Source: Nocardia acidivorans NBRC 108247 (lineage in GTDB: Bacteria > Actinomycetota > Actinomycetes > Mycobacteriales > Mycobacteriaceae). Taken from it: DNA of 64,000 nt. The position numbers and the translations under genes were made by a program. The notes under the pieces were generated by a model. The model saw only the letters and a program-made list of their open reading frames with translations. It searched no databases and was not told the origin of the DNA. The stretch lies in NCBI RefSeq assembly GCF_001625085.1, contig NZ_BDAW01000046.1:1-64000 (forward strand). Direction: 5' to 3'. Shown one piece after another: positions 8,360-17,715 of the stretch; position 1 is the stretch's first letter, and the number at the start of each line of letters is the position of its first letter.

Positions 8360-11300
8360 GCTCGTCAATGGAGTCGAAACTCGCAGAGCAGTACCGCTTC
8401 CGCCGGGAGATGGTCGAGGAACTCGCGCGCGACGTTGTCGGACCCGACACCGACGAACCGGAGACATTGGACGAGGCTCCCCTCGATCGATATGTCGTCG
8501 GGGTGCTGTGGCCGATCGACGAAGCGCTGCAGGAGGTCGGAGAACCCGACGGGGAATCCGATCAGGACGACGTCATCGAGGACACACCGGTTTCGCAGGC
8601 TCGGATGCGATACCCGTCGTCTATGGGATTGACGCTGTCGGTGCGGATATCGGTCAAGTCGACGATCTTACTGGCGGTCCGGGTGGCGCGATACATTCAG
8701 CTCGATGACGGCGGTGCGCCCGTGCAGCCCGCCGCCGGTCTGCGTGGTGGTCGATGGAGCCGGATTCCGATGGAACTTCCGGTTATCGTTCAGGAACTCA
8801 CAAAACCTGGCATTTTCTCCGATCCGCTTACGGACGGGCTGGAGCTCTATCGCTACATTCGCCCGGAGCGTGATGGTGTGGTCACTGTTTCGGTCAGCCT
8901 CCGCAACACACAGATCGCGACCAAAGGTGTGCTGCGCGACCCCAAGGCATGGTTCCAAGTCGGCATATCGGTCGGAACCGACGCGCCTGCCATCGTCGAC
9001 CGGGCGCAGCACCACAGCATCGGGAACGACGATGATTTGGACAGTGCTGCACTGCTTTATCGCAATATGCGTACGTTCGCCGTCGGTCACGGATGTGCTG
9101 CGACCTGGGAACCTTCGGCCATCGTCGACGGCATGGTCGACGGCGTCTCGACTACATTTGTGCCAGCCTACGACGTACCGCGGGCCCGGCCGGGACAGTT
9201 GGACAGCTCCGTTGATCTGCGCATGTCCTTCCTCTCGGAGGCAAGTGATGCCGAGGTCCTAGGAAGCTTGGAGAGGCTGGTACAGCACTACCGTGCCTGG
9301 ATCGACCAGCTGGAGGGTGAAATCGCCGACGGGACCGCACAGGTCGCCGACGGCTTGTTGGAGACCGCCCAGCGGCACCTGGTTCAAGCACGTGGCGCGG
9401 CCGATCGTGTCGCCGCCGGCATCAGGAATCTCGAGGATGACTCGAAATCGATGCGGGCATTCCGCCTGGCCAACAATGCGATGCAGCTGCAGCGTGCCCG
9501 CCAGGATTGGATTCGCGGTGGTGCCACGGGTCAGGTTGGCAGTGGTGTGAACGATCGCTGGCATCCATTCCAGATCGCGTTCATCCTGCTGAATCTGCCC
9601 GGGCTCAGCGACCGCAACCATCCGGATCGAAAGATCGCAGACTTGCTCTGGTTCCCCACCGGCGGCGGTAAGACCGAGGCGTACCTGGGTTTGATCGCCT
9701 TCACCATCCTCCGTAGGCGGTTGGTCGACCGAGACGCCACCGGCGTAGCCACCATCATGCGATATACGTTGCGATTGCTCACTATTCAGCAGTTCGAGCG
9801 GGCGTCGATGTTGATGTGCTCGCTGGAGATGGTGCGTCGGAACGACGAGACCCTGCTTGGCACACGAGCTTTCTCGATCGGGCTGTGGGTGGGATACGGA
9901 GGTACGCCGAACACAATCAACGATGCGCGCAAGTCGCTGAATACTCTTGCGTCGGGTGGCGAGCTCACTGATAAAAATCCGGTTCAGCTCACCGAATGTC
10001 CATGGTGTGGAATGGAATTAGATCATGACAACTACTCGATCGTCGGTAAGCAGGAACGGCATCTGCGTATCGCATGCGAGCAACCGGAGTGCGACTTCGC
10101 CGAAGGCCTTCCGGTGCACGTCGTCGACCAGGACATCTATGCGGCGCGCCCGGAACTGGTACTCGGCACCGTCGACAAATTCGCGATGATGGCGTGGAAC
10201 GCCGAGGTAGGCAAATTGTTTGCCCGAGATGGTATCGGACTGCCACCCGAGCTGATCATTCAAGATGAGCTGCACCTCATTTCGGGTCCACTCGGTTCGA
10301 TGGTCGGCCTTTATGAGGCGGCCATTGACGCCGCGTGTTCGGTGGATTCGCTGGTCGATGGCACCGCTAAAGGACTTCCGAAGGTGATTGCTTCCACGGC
10401 CACCATCAGACGGGCACAGCGGCAGATCACCTCGGTATTCGCGCGGACTGCCGCTCAATTCCCGCCGCCCGGTATCGATCCGGACAAGTCCTTCTTCGCC
10501 GAGCCCGCGCCGAGTGAGGTCTTGGGCACCCGGCAATACGTCGGCATCATGGCGCCGGGTGCCAGCCATGCGACGCTGTTGGTACGAGTCTATACCGCGT
10601 TATTGCAAGCCGCGAAGGACGTCGAGGGAGACGACTCCACCCGCGATCCTTATTGGACCCTGCTCGGGTACTTCAACAGTCTGCGGGTGCTCGGCAGCGC
10701 TAATCTGCAAGTGGAGGGTGATGTTCGGGAGCGACTGGGGCTGGTCGCCAATCGGAAGGGTACGGTGCCTCGCCCGCTCGGGACGCCGAACGAGCTGACG
10801 AGCCGAGTGGCATCGTCCGAGATTCCGCGCCGCCTCAAGCAGATTGAGAGGACTCTCGCTGACGGTGCGCCCGATGATGTCGTGTTGGCTACCAACATGA
10901 TTTCGGTCGGCGTCGATATCGATCGCCTCGGCCTTATGACTGTTATGGGGCAACCACAATCGAGTGCCGAGTACATCCAGGCGACTTCCCGCGTCGGGCG
11001 AAAACATCCGGGTTTGGTTGTCGTGATCTTCAATGGAGCTCGTTCTCGAGACCGGTCGCACTACGAGAACTTCATCCCCTACCACCAAGCCCTGTATCGG
11101 GCCGTCGAGGCTACCAGCGCAACTCCATTCGCAGCGCGTGCGCGCGACCGCGGCCTGCACGGTGTGTTGGTCTCGCTTGCTCGCCTATTGGTGCCCGCAC
11201 TCGCCGGCGATGAGGCCGCGCATTTGGCGGATCAACACTGGGATGAGCTACGCGAGATCGCCGGGCTTATCAAGCAGCGCGTGACAGCGGTCGCACCGGA

Positions 11301-11556
11301 TGAGATCGATGCCACTGTCGATGAGGTTGATGCGTTGATCGAGGTCTGGGCCGACGATGGAGCCTCCAAACCGAAGATGCGGTACAGCAACGACAAGAAC
11401 AAAGAGGCTGCCTTGCTCGTCCCGCCCGCGAGCGCGTTGACCGAGGAGGGCATCGACTACTCCCAGCAGCAGACGCCTTGGCCGACGTTGATGAGCATGC
11501 GTGATGTCGATGCCGAAAGCAGCCTCTATCAGCTCAATATGAGGAGGTCGCGATGA
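8356..11556 (+). CDS. drmA: DrmA-like (YprA-type) SF2 helicase
   Basis: This 1066-residue protein resembles DrmA, the helicase of DISARM. Walker A reads WFPTGGGKTEAYL (about residue 430), motif II is DELH (about 637), and motifs V/VI are ATNMISVGVDIDRLG and QATSRVGRKHPG (about 850-885), all typical of DrmA. A Cys4 zinc-knuckle pair, CPWC and CEQPEC (about residues 551-579), interrupts the helicase core. About 400 N-terminal residues have no recognised domain. Its start overlaps the upstream stop as ATGA and its stop overlaps the DrmB-like start in the same way. In DISARM, DrmA and DrmB form a complex that binds DNA; the same pairing is inferred here. Confidence 0.9.
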   Translation: MSSSMESKLAEQYRFRREMVEELARDVVGPDTDEPETLDEAPLDRYVVGVLWPIDEALQEVGEPDGESDQDDVIEDTPVSQARMRYPSSMGLTLSVRISVKSTILLAVRVARYIQLDDGGAPVQPAAGLRGGRWSRIPMELPVIVQELTKPGIFSDPLTDGLELYRYIRPERDGVVTVSVSLRNTQIATKGVLRDPKAWFQVGISVGTDAPAIVDRAQHHSIGNDDDLDSAALLYRNMRTFAVGHGCAATWEPSAIVDGMVDGVSTTFVPAYDVPRARPGQLDSSVDLRMSFLSEASDAEVLGSLERLVQHYRAWIDQLEGEIADGTAQVADGLLETAQRHLVQARGAADRVAAGIRNLEDDSKSMRAFRLANNAMQLQRARQDWIRGGATGQVGSGVNDRWHPFQIAFILLNLPGLSDRNHPDRKIADLLWFPTGGGKTEAYLGLIAFTILRRRLVDRDATGVATIMRYTLRLLTIQQFERASMLMCSLEMVRRNDETLLGTRAFSIGLWVGYGGTPNTINDARKSLNTLASGGELTDKNPVQLTECPWCGMELDHDNYSIVGKQERHLRIACEQPECDFAEGLPVHVVDQDIYAARPELVLGTVDKFAMMAWNAEVGKLFARDGIGLPPELIIQDELHLISGPLGSMVGLYEAAIDAACSVDSLVDGTAKGLPKVIASTATIRRAQRQITSVFARTAAQFPPPGIDPDKSFFAEPAPSEVLGTRQYVGIMAPGASHATLLVRVYTALLQAAKDVEGDDSTRDPYWTLLGYFNSLRVLGSANLQVEGDVRERLGLVANRKGTVPRPLGTPNELTSRVASSEIPRRLKQIERTLADGAPDDVVLATNMISVGVDIDRLGLMTVMGQPQSSAEYIQATSRVGRKHPGLVVVIFNGARSRDRSHYENFIPYHQALYRAVEATSATPFAARARDRGLHGVLVSLARLLVPALAGDEAAHLADQHWDELREIAGLIKQRVTAVAPDEIDATVDEVDALIEVWADDGASKPKMRYSNDKNKEAALLVPPASALTEEGIDYSQQQTPWPTLMSMRDVDAESSLYQLNMRRSR

Positions 11557-13277
11557 AATACGGTCCGAAGGCCCGCCGCAGCCAACTATTGAGCACCTAT
11601 GGCATCGGCGGTTTGTTCCCTTCTGAGTCGACCAGCTACATGATCGTCGGGTTGGACGAGTGGAGAGTCGGTCGCGCGCCGGTCATCAGCGAGCCTCGGC
11701 TGGCGCGGTCCCTTGGAGTTCAGGAGCTGAAATCCCCTCCCGCGGGTGGGAAGAACGACATCCCGGTAATCCGTTTTCCGGTCACTCAGGTGTGCCCCGC
11801 CTGTCGTCGGATCGGATCGGTCTACGACTTGTCGAAGGACTGGAATGTCGCGACGTGTGCGAGTTGCCCTTCCAAGGACGACCTCACACCGTTTCGATTG
11901 ATCGTCGCCTGTACGCGCGGACATGTCGGCGAATTCCCCTACTGGCGCTGGCTGCACGGCCGACCGTCGACGGGCGATGACAAGCACTTGATGACGCTGA
12001 CCGCGCTCGGGCGGACGTCATCGCTGGCGGACCTCGTGCTCAAGTGCTCGTGCGGTGTGGCGCCCCGCTCCCTGGAGGGTTCGACCACGCCGAAAGCGTT
12101 GGCGGAGTTCGGATTTTGCCGTGGCGACCGGCCCTGGCTGGGACCGGACCATAAGCAGGACTGCACCGAGATACCCAAGGTTCTGCAGCGTGGCGCGTCC
12201 AATGTGTGGTTTCCCGCAGTGCGGTCGGCGATTTCCATCCCGCCCTACTCCGAGGCTCTGGCGAAGTTCGTCGATCGGCATTGGGTCGTTCTGAAAGATC
12301 CGGAGGCGATCACTGACAAGGGACTGGATAATCTCGCCGGATCCTCGAAAGGCCGTTTCTCCGTGGTGGACATCAAACATGAGGTCGATCGGCGCCTCGG
12401 TGAGACCCACGGATCGCCGCTCGACGAGGCGGCACTGCGCCGACAGGAATTCAACGCACTCGTAGAAGGCCGCGTCGACGACGTGCTGGATTCTGATTTC
12501 GTCTGTATCCCCATGGAGTTGGCGGGTGATCTGCCGAAACTCGTTACCGAAGTGCGCAAGGTCACGCGGTTGCGGGAGGTTCGAGCCCTACGCGGATTCT
12601 CGCGCTTGGAAGGTACTGGCGATGACGGTACCGAAACCCTCTGTGCGCTTTCGCATTCGGTGGAGCACTGGCTACCCGCAGTGGAGGTGATCGGCGAGGG
12701 CATCTTCGTCGCCTTCGATCATCATGCGCTGGCCTCCTGGGCCGAGAAGCCGTTTGCGCAACACCGACGGATGATGCTCGACAAGGCCGCGAAACGCATG
12801 GCCGCGGAGACCCGGCGGCCGGAGCCGCTTACGGTCGATATCGTGCGAGTTGCAATGCACACTCTCGCGCATGTAATCATCGACCAGTTGTCTCTCGACG
12901 CTGGTTATCCCGCCGCGTCACTGCGTGAGCGCCTGTATGTGGGGTCCGACAGTGCGGGAATCCTGGTATATACAGCCAGTTCCGACTCCGCTGGCAGCCT
13001 GGGTGGCGTTGCGTCGCAAGCTGATCCGGATCGATTCGCGAGTGCCCTCCGCGAGGGTCTGACGCGGTTGTCCTGGTGCTCGGCCGATCCGGTGTGCATC
13101 GAGTCGACCGGGTCGGGGGTGGATGCCCTGAATCTGGCCGCCTGCCACGCCTGCGTGCTCGTGCCCGAAACGTCCTGCGAGCTGAACAACACCTTCCTCG
13201 ACCGGGCGCTGCTGTTCGGAACTCATGACCTGGGCGAGGAATCCGAAGGACTGTTCAGCGACTACCTGAACAACTAG
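11553..13277 (+). CDS. drmB: DrmB-like DUF1998 zinc protein
   Basis: This 574-residue protein starts with the family signature RRSQLLSTYGIGGLF and has Cys pairs CPAC (about 82) and CASC (about 107) plus CSCG (about 168), suggesting zinc sites. The C-terminal third matches DUF1998: HTLAHVIIDQL, then GILVYT, WCSADPVC and CHAC (about 430-535). DrmB is the constant partner of DrmA in DISARM and has no known catalytic activity of its own. The ATG sits in an ATGA overlap with drmA, implying coupled translation and a fixed stoichiometry. Length is close to DISARM DrmB proteins of about 600 residues. Confidence 0.9.
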   Translation: MKYGPKARRSQLLSTYGIGGLFPSESTSYMIVGLDEWRVGRAPVISEPRLARSLGVQELKSPPAGGKNDIPVIRFPVTQVCPACRRIGSVYDLSKDWNVATCASCPSKDDLTPFRLIVACTRGHVGEFPYWRWLHGRPSTGDDKHLMTLTALGRTSSLADLVLKCSCGVAPRSLEGSTTPKALAEFGFCRGDRPWLGPDHKQDCTEIPKVLQRGASNVWFPAVRSAISIPPYSEALAKFVDRHWVVLKDPEAITDKGLDNLAGSSKGRFSVVDIKHEVDRRLGETHGSPLDEAALRRQEFNALVEGRVDDVLDSDFVCIPMELAGDLPKLVTEVRKVTRLREVRALRGFSRLEGTGDDGTETLCALSHSVEHWLPAVEVIGEGIFVAFDHHALASWAEKPFAQHRRMMLDKAAKRMAAETRRPEPLTVDIVRVAMHTLAHVIIDQLSLDAGYPAASLRERLYVGSDSAGILVYTASSDSAGSLGGVASQADPDRFASALREGLTRLSWCSADPVCIESTGSGVDALNLAACHACVLVPETSCELNNTFLDRALLFGTHDLGEESEGLFSDYLNN

Positions 13278-13305
13278 GCGATCACCGCCGACGACAGGAG
13301 TGACG

Positions 13306-15510
13306 GTGCAGACCCAGGTCTTGATGCACGAGTTGTTTCAGCGATCGTATGACGCGCTGGACAAGAGCATTACGACGCGCGTGGTGCCCTTCATGCTCAA
13401 GCTGCAGCAAGATCCGGACGCCCCCGGACTCGATCTCAAGCAGCCGAAGTCCGCACGCAACAAGAACGTTCGTACTGCTCGGATCAATGACCAATACCGC
13501 GCCGTGCTGCTCGCGGCCGGCGGTGACTGTGACACCCGCATCTTGTTCCTCGTGGCGATAAAGAAACATGATGCGGCGTATGATTACGCCGCATCATTGA
13601 CCTTGCAGGTGAATGCCAAAACTGGCGCCGTCGAGCTATTCGACGCGTCAGCGCTGGATCAGGCTGTCGACAGCGCTCGCCAGTACGTCGGCGGGGGCAA
13701 GCCGATGGAGCGGCTGCTACTCGAGTCGGTCCGGCAGAAAGACCTCGAAAGATTCGGGATCGATCCTGCGTTGGCGGCGGAACTGAAGGCGGTGACCGAT
13801 GAAGATGCCCTGGAACGTATTGTCACCGCGTTACCCAGTCCGCAGGGCAATGCTGTCCTGGATCTCGTCTACGGCAAGACCGCGGACGAGGTATGGCGAG
13901 ATCTGGTGGTCGATGACCCCGGCACTGTCGACGTCGATGACATCGAGGCGGCACTGCGTCGGCCCCTGTCGCGACTGAGTTTCATCGCCGTTGATACCGA
14001 TAACGCCGATGAACTGCGTGCCATGCTCGAGGGGGACTTCGCGAAATGGCGGGTATGGCTGCACCCACTGCAACGGAAACTTGCGACTCACACGGGATGG
14101 AATGGCCCGTTCCGGGTCACTGGAGGGGCCGGCACGGGCAAGACGGTCACGGCTGTGCACCGGGCCCGTTTTCTCGGTCACCATCTGCGTGGGTCCCGGC
14201 AACGGGTACTGTTCACGACCTTCACCAAGAATTTGGCGCGCGCGATTGAAGACCAGCTGATGCAGCTCGCCGGTCGGGAACTGCTGGACATCGTTGACGT
14301 CGTGAACATTGATGCGCTGGCGCGGCGAGTTGTGTCGACCACCGATATCGGGCGCTTGGCGGTGAAGTCGGCTACGTTTATCGCCGAGAACGACTCCAAG
14401 GCAAAGGAACTCTGGTCGCAGGCGGTGCTCGTTGCCGTCGGTTCGTGGACTCCGGCCTTCTTGGCTGACGAGTGGTCCCAAGTGGTGTTGGGTAACGGAA
14501 TCTCCGATGAGACCGGCTACCTGAGGGTTCCGCGTACCGGACGCGTCGAAAGGCTCACGCGAGCTCAGCGTTGCGATGTCTGGCATGTGATGGAGCAGTT
14601 CGAACGACTCATGAGCGCTCAGGGTTTGATGACCTTCACCCAGCTCGCGGCCCGCGCCGCGGCGAACCTGGCGGTGGATCCGACTCTGCGACAACGGTTC
14701 TCGTATCAGCATGCGGTGATCGACGAGGCTCAGGATCTACACCCGGCGCACTGGCGCTTGATCCGAGCCCTCGTGCCCCCCGGTATCGACGACTTGTTCA
14801 TCGTCGGTGATGCGCATCAGCGAATCTATGGGAAGCCGGTACCGCTGTCGCGATGCGGCATCGATACGCGCGGGCGATCACGACGGCTGACCATCAACTA
14901 CCGAACGTCGAAGCAGATTCATCAGTGGTGCCTCGGGGTCGTCGAGCACAAGGCCGACGATCTCGACCTCGACTCGGACACCTTTCGCGGGGCGAGGTCG
15001 GTGTTCGACGGCCCCGCGCTGCTGGCGCATCGCTTCAGCACGAACGAGGCCGAATTCGACGGTATCGCCGAGACGCTATTCGCTTGGAACGCAGCGAACT
15101 TCGCCCTCGCAGACATCGCCGTGCTCACCTTCGAGCGCAGAAATGCCGGTCGAATCCATGAAGCCCTCACCAATCACGGTATTCCCGCGGTCGAGATCGA
15201 CGAGCGTTCCGATGACCATGCCGCCGGGGACTGCGTGCGAGTGATGACGATGCATCGAGCGAAGGGCTTGGAGTTTCGGGCGGTGATCCTCGCGCAGCTC
15301 GGGGCCGACTCCTTTCCGCCCCCGTATCTGCGTGGGCTCGCCGAGTACGAACGTCGGCAAGAGGAAACCAAACTTCGATGTTTGCTATATGTGGCAGGGT
15401 CACGCGCGCGGGAGGGGCTGGGTGTCTACTGGACCGGAGTGCCCTCCGAGCTTCTCTCGGCTGCTCTGGAATCGGTTGTCGAGTCAGATGGTCGTAGTCG
15501 TGCGGTCTGA
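13306..15510 (+). CDS. RelE/ParE-like domain fused to UvrD-type helicase
   Basis: The start is set by AGGAG at 13296-13300, five bases before the GTG at 13306; an in-frame GTG at 13300 lies on the ribosome site itself. The first 95 residues resemble the RelE/ParE toxin fold (VRTARINDQYRAVLL, then a LFLVAIKKHDAAYDYA-type ending). From residue 270 follows an SF1 helicase: GGAGTGKT near 273, FTTFTKNLA near 303, DEAQD near 473, VGDAHQRIYG near 502, NYRTSKQ near 528, MHRAKGLEF near 648 and AGSRAREGL near 695. It follows drmB after a 28-base gap. Whether the toxin-like domain is active or only structural cannot be seen. No antitoxin gene is adjacent. Confidence 0.85.
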   Translation: MQTQVLMHELFQRSYDALDKSITTRVVPFMLKLQQDPDAPGLDLKQPKSARNKNVRTARINDQYRAVLLAAGGDCDTRILFLVAIKKHDAAYDYAASLTLQVNAKTGAVELFDASALDQAVDSARQYVGGGKPMERLLLESVRQKDLERFGIDPALAAELKAVTDEDALERIVTALPSPQGNAVLDLVYGKTADEVWRDLVVDDPGTVDVDDIEAALRRPLSRLSFIAVDTDNADELRAMLEGDFAKWRVWLHPLQRKLATHTGWNGPFRVTGGAGTGKTVTAVHRARFLGHHLRGSRQRVLFTTFTKNLARAIEDQLMQLAGRELLDIVDVVNIDALARRVVSTTDIGRLAVKSATFIAENDSKAKELWSQAVLVAVGSWTPAFLADEWSQVVLGNGISDETGYLRVPRTGRVERLTRAQRCDVWHVMEQFERLMSAQGLMTFTQLAARAAANLAVDPTLRQRFSYQHAVIDEAQDLHPAHWRLIRALVPPGIDDLFIVGDAHQRIYGKPVPLSRCGIDTRGRSRRLTINYRTSKQIHQWCLGVVEHKADDLDLDSDTFRGARSVFDGPALLAHRFSTNEAEFDGIAETLFAWNAANFALADIAVLTFERRNAGRIHEALTNHGIPAVEIDERSDDHAAGDCVRVMTMHRAKGLEFRAVILAQLGADSFPPPYLRGLAEYERRQEETKLRCLLYVAGSRAREGLGVYWTGVPSELLSAALESVVESDGRSRAV

Positions 15511-15654
15511 ACGTGTGGTACGGAATCCGTCCATATTGTGATCGGTTGGCCGGCAGGCACTATTCGGCGGTACTCACTGTGCGATATCCCACCGGAGATT
15601 GGACCTGGGAGCCGCCCGGAGTTCGAAACGCGCCGCGTCCCGATAGTCGGTGAG

Positions 15655-16150
15655 ATGGGCAGCGTGATCGTGCGGCCGGCCGAGGCGTCGGATGAGAAGT
15701 TCTTGTGGGAGATGTTGTTCGAGGCTTCGTACTCTCGGGAGAGAGCGGGGGTCGGCGGATGAGTTGCGGGATGTTCTTGCGCTGGCTCGGTATGTCGAAG
15801 GGTGGGGTGTGCCTGGGGATTTCGGGGTGGTGGGTTGGGCGAGGGTATTCACTGCCGAGAATGCCGCTTATGGGTTTGTTGATGAGCGGACGCCGGAGTT
15901 GGCTATTGCTGTTGCGCCGGGGCTTCGGGGGAGTGGGTTGGGGACCGCGTTGATGAAAGGGGTGCTCGATATTGCTCGGGGGAGGCATGATGGGGTGAGT
16001 TTGAGTGTGCGGGTGGATAATTCGGCGTTTCGGTTGTATGAGAGGTTTGGGTTCGTGGTGGTGCCCGATACCGAGTTGGCGCATGACGGGGGTGTTGCGG
16101 TTTCGGTGAGTTACTGCGCGGGGAAGGACAGGCGGCCGGGGGCTATGTAG
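15655..16150 (+). pseudogene. GNAT acetyltransferase, frameshifted
   Basis: Two frames together make one GNAT N-acetyltransferase. The first, from ATG 15655, reads IVRPAEASDEKFLWEMLFEASYS and stops at 15762. The second continues from about 15750 with SADELRDVLALARYVEGWG, then the acetyl-CoA binding loop PGLRGSGLGTALM and the C-terminal NSAFRLYERFGF. The switch falls in a run of five G at 15747-15751, so a one-base indel in a homopolymer (true mutation or sequencing error) explains it. The 3' end overlaps the convergent MBL gene by 40 bases. Substrate unknown. Confidence 0.75.
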
Positions 16151-17229
16151 TCGGCGGGGTCCAGGACCATGCGGAGGGTGGGAGCCTTTGGGAGGCGGGC
16201 TAATTCGGCTTCCAGCGGTGCTCGGAAGGCCTCGCCGCGGGCGGTTATCAGGGGGAGCCAGTTGTCGTGGTGGTTGGGGACGAAGACCTTGGGGCGTAGG
16301 GCCGTTATGTAGGTGCGGGGGTCTCGTAGGCCGTTGGTGAACTGGTTGTAGCCCTGGACCGCGCCGATGTGGACGTCGGATTCGGGGAGGGCGCGGAGGG
16401 TTTCGAGTACCCGGGGCGCTTTGTCCAGGAGGGGGCCCGAGGAATCGTGCCAGGTCAGGGTGAAGGTTTCGGTGCGGAATTGGTAGAGGAGTACGCCGCC
16501 CTCCGGATCGGTGAGGCGGCGTAGGAGGTGGGCCGTGTCGGTGAGAGTGGGTGGGTAGGAACGCAGATCGCGGAGGGCGGGGAGTGGTTTGACGGGGTCG
16601 CAGGCGTCCGCGCCCTCGTAGCGTGCGGTGCGCGCCGAGTGGATGTGTCGGACGGCTGTTATTGAGATGCCGGATTCGAGTTCGAACTCGTAGCGATCAC
16701 CCGGTAGGGAGGTGCTGGAACCCAGTTCCACGCAAGCGAATTCGGGTTCGCCGCCCACCTGTTCGCGTGCGGTCGCGCAGTGTTCGGCGGTGCCGTGCAC
16801 CACCGCGCCGCTGGCCTGCGCGATCGGCCCGGCGTCGGCGGCGTGGTCGAAGTGCCCGTGGCCGATGAAGATCGCGGCGGGGCGGAGCGCCGCTACCTCG
16901 GCGGGCGTGGTCGGGACGTATCCCGAGGTCGCGCCGCGGGGGACCCAGGCGTCGAGCAGGAATACCGAACCACCCAGTGCCACAGCGAAACTGGCGCAGC
17001 CGAACCAGCTCAGGATCACCTGGTCCGAACGCACGGAGCCGGTTTCGGCGTTGACGGCATCGACCCCGAAGAAGCGCTGTCGTGCGGCGATCGTCTCCGC
17101 GATCGTCGGCACCGGAATGGGCGGGGTCGCGATCCGCTGCGCCAATGTGCGCAGGCCGCGCTGGACGGGCCCCGCGAGCCCGCGCCGGGCCAACCCCGCC
17201 AGACCGCCTTGAATAGGACTGCGCGCCAC
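16111..17229 (-). CDS. MBL-fold metal-dependent hydrolase (UlaG-like)
   Basis: This 372-residue metallo-beta-lactamase-fold protein has the metal-binding motif HGHFDHAAD and downstream His residues in AVRHIHSAR and PNHHDNW. The frame is open much further upstream, but the GTG at 17229 is chosen because AGAGGA lies six bases before it and because the upstream translation is arginine/proline-rich noise. The N-terminal region (QGGLAGLARRGLAGPVQRGL) is amphipathic. The substrate is not predictable; relatives act on phosphodiesters, lactones or lipids. Its 3' end overlaps the frameshifted GNAT gene tail to tail. Confidence 0.8.
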   Translation of the reverse strand: MARSPIQGGLAGLARRGLAGPVQRGLRTLAQRIATPPIPVPTIAETIAARQRFFGVDAVNAETGSVRSDQVILSWFGCASFAVALGGSVFLLDAWVPRGATSGYVPTTPAEVAALRPAAIFIGHGHFDHAADAGPIAQASGAVVHGTAEHCATAREQVGGEPEFACVELGSSTSLPGDRYEFELESGISITAVRHIHSARTARYEGADACDPVKPLPALRDLRSYPPTLTDTAHLLRRLTDPEGGVLLYQFRTETFTLTWHDSSGPLLDKAPRVLETLRALPESDVHIGAVQGYNQFTNGLRDPRTYITALRPKVFVPNHHDNWLPLITARGEAFRAPLEAELARLPKAPTLRMVLDPADYIAPGRLSFPAQ

Positions 17230-17432
17230 CTGTATTCCTCTCGCCCGCGGGACCACCGGTCCAGACCGCATTCTGCCGGAATGCCGCCGCCCACGGCCCG
17301 CAGCTTCGGAGTACGCGTTGGGAGCGCCGAATTCCCGTGACGCGGGTAAACCGCACCCGGGTATCACGCCGGGCCCATGGACATTCGACTCGCGGCAATT
17401 CGCGGACTCGGGACCCATCGGCCGTGCCACGT

Positions 17433-17526
17433 CGCGCCACCGAACGCCTCGCCGCCGCGTACCAGGCCGCCCTGGAACAGGATTCGGGCCGGTAATCGGT
17501 AACCGAGACCTTGCCGTTGCATCGGG
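17433..17526. repeat. 94-bp direct repeat, left copy (HxlR gene tail)
   Basis: This segment matches 18904-18997 over 94 bases with one mismatch. The right copy is the last 63 bases of the HxlR coding sequence plus 31 bases after its stop; the left copy is therefore an orphan gene tail lying in otherwise gene-free DNA (17230-17715). The rest of that gap shows no coding frame I can support. The two copies bracket the DHFR-family and HxlR genes. Confidence 0.9.
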
Positions 17527-17715
17527 TCTCGGGCGCATGCGGGCGCCCGTCGGCATCGACATTTCGGAGATCGCGGGGCCCGTGCACACCGACAGCGACA
17601 GTCGATCCGGGCAGAATGCTGAGCCCGGGGCCCTATGTCCGGGCTCAATAGCCCAGGTCTCGCCCCCCGGGTCGATGCCGCTGCGCAGAGTTCGCAACCG
17701 GAACTCCGATGGCGT

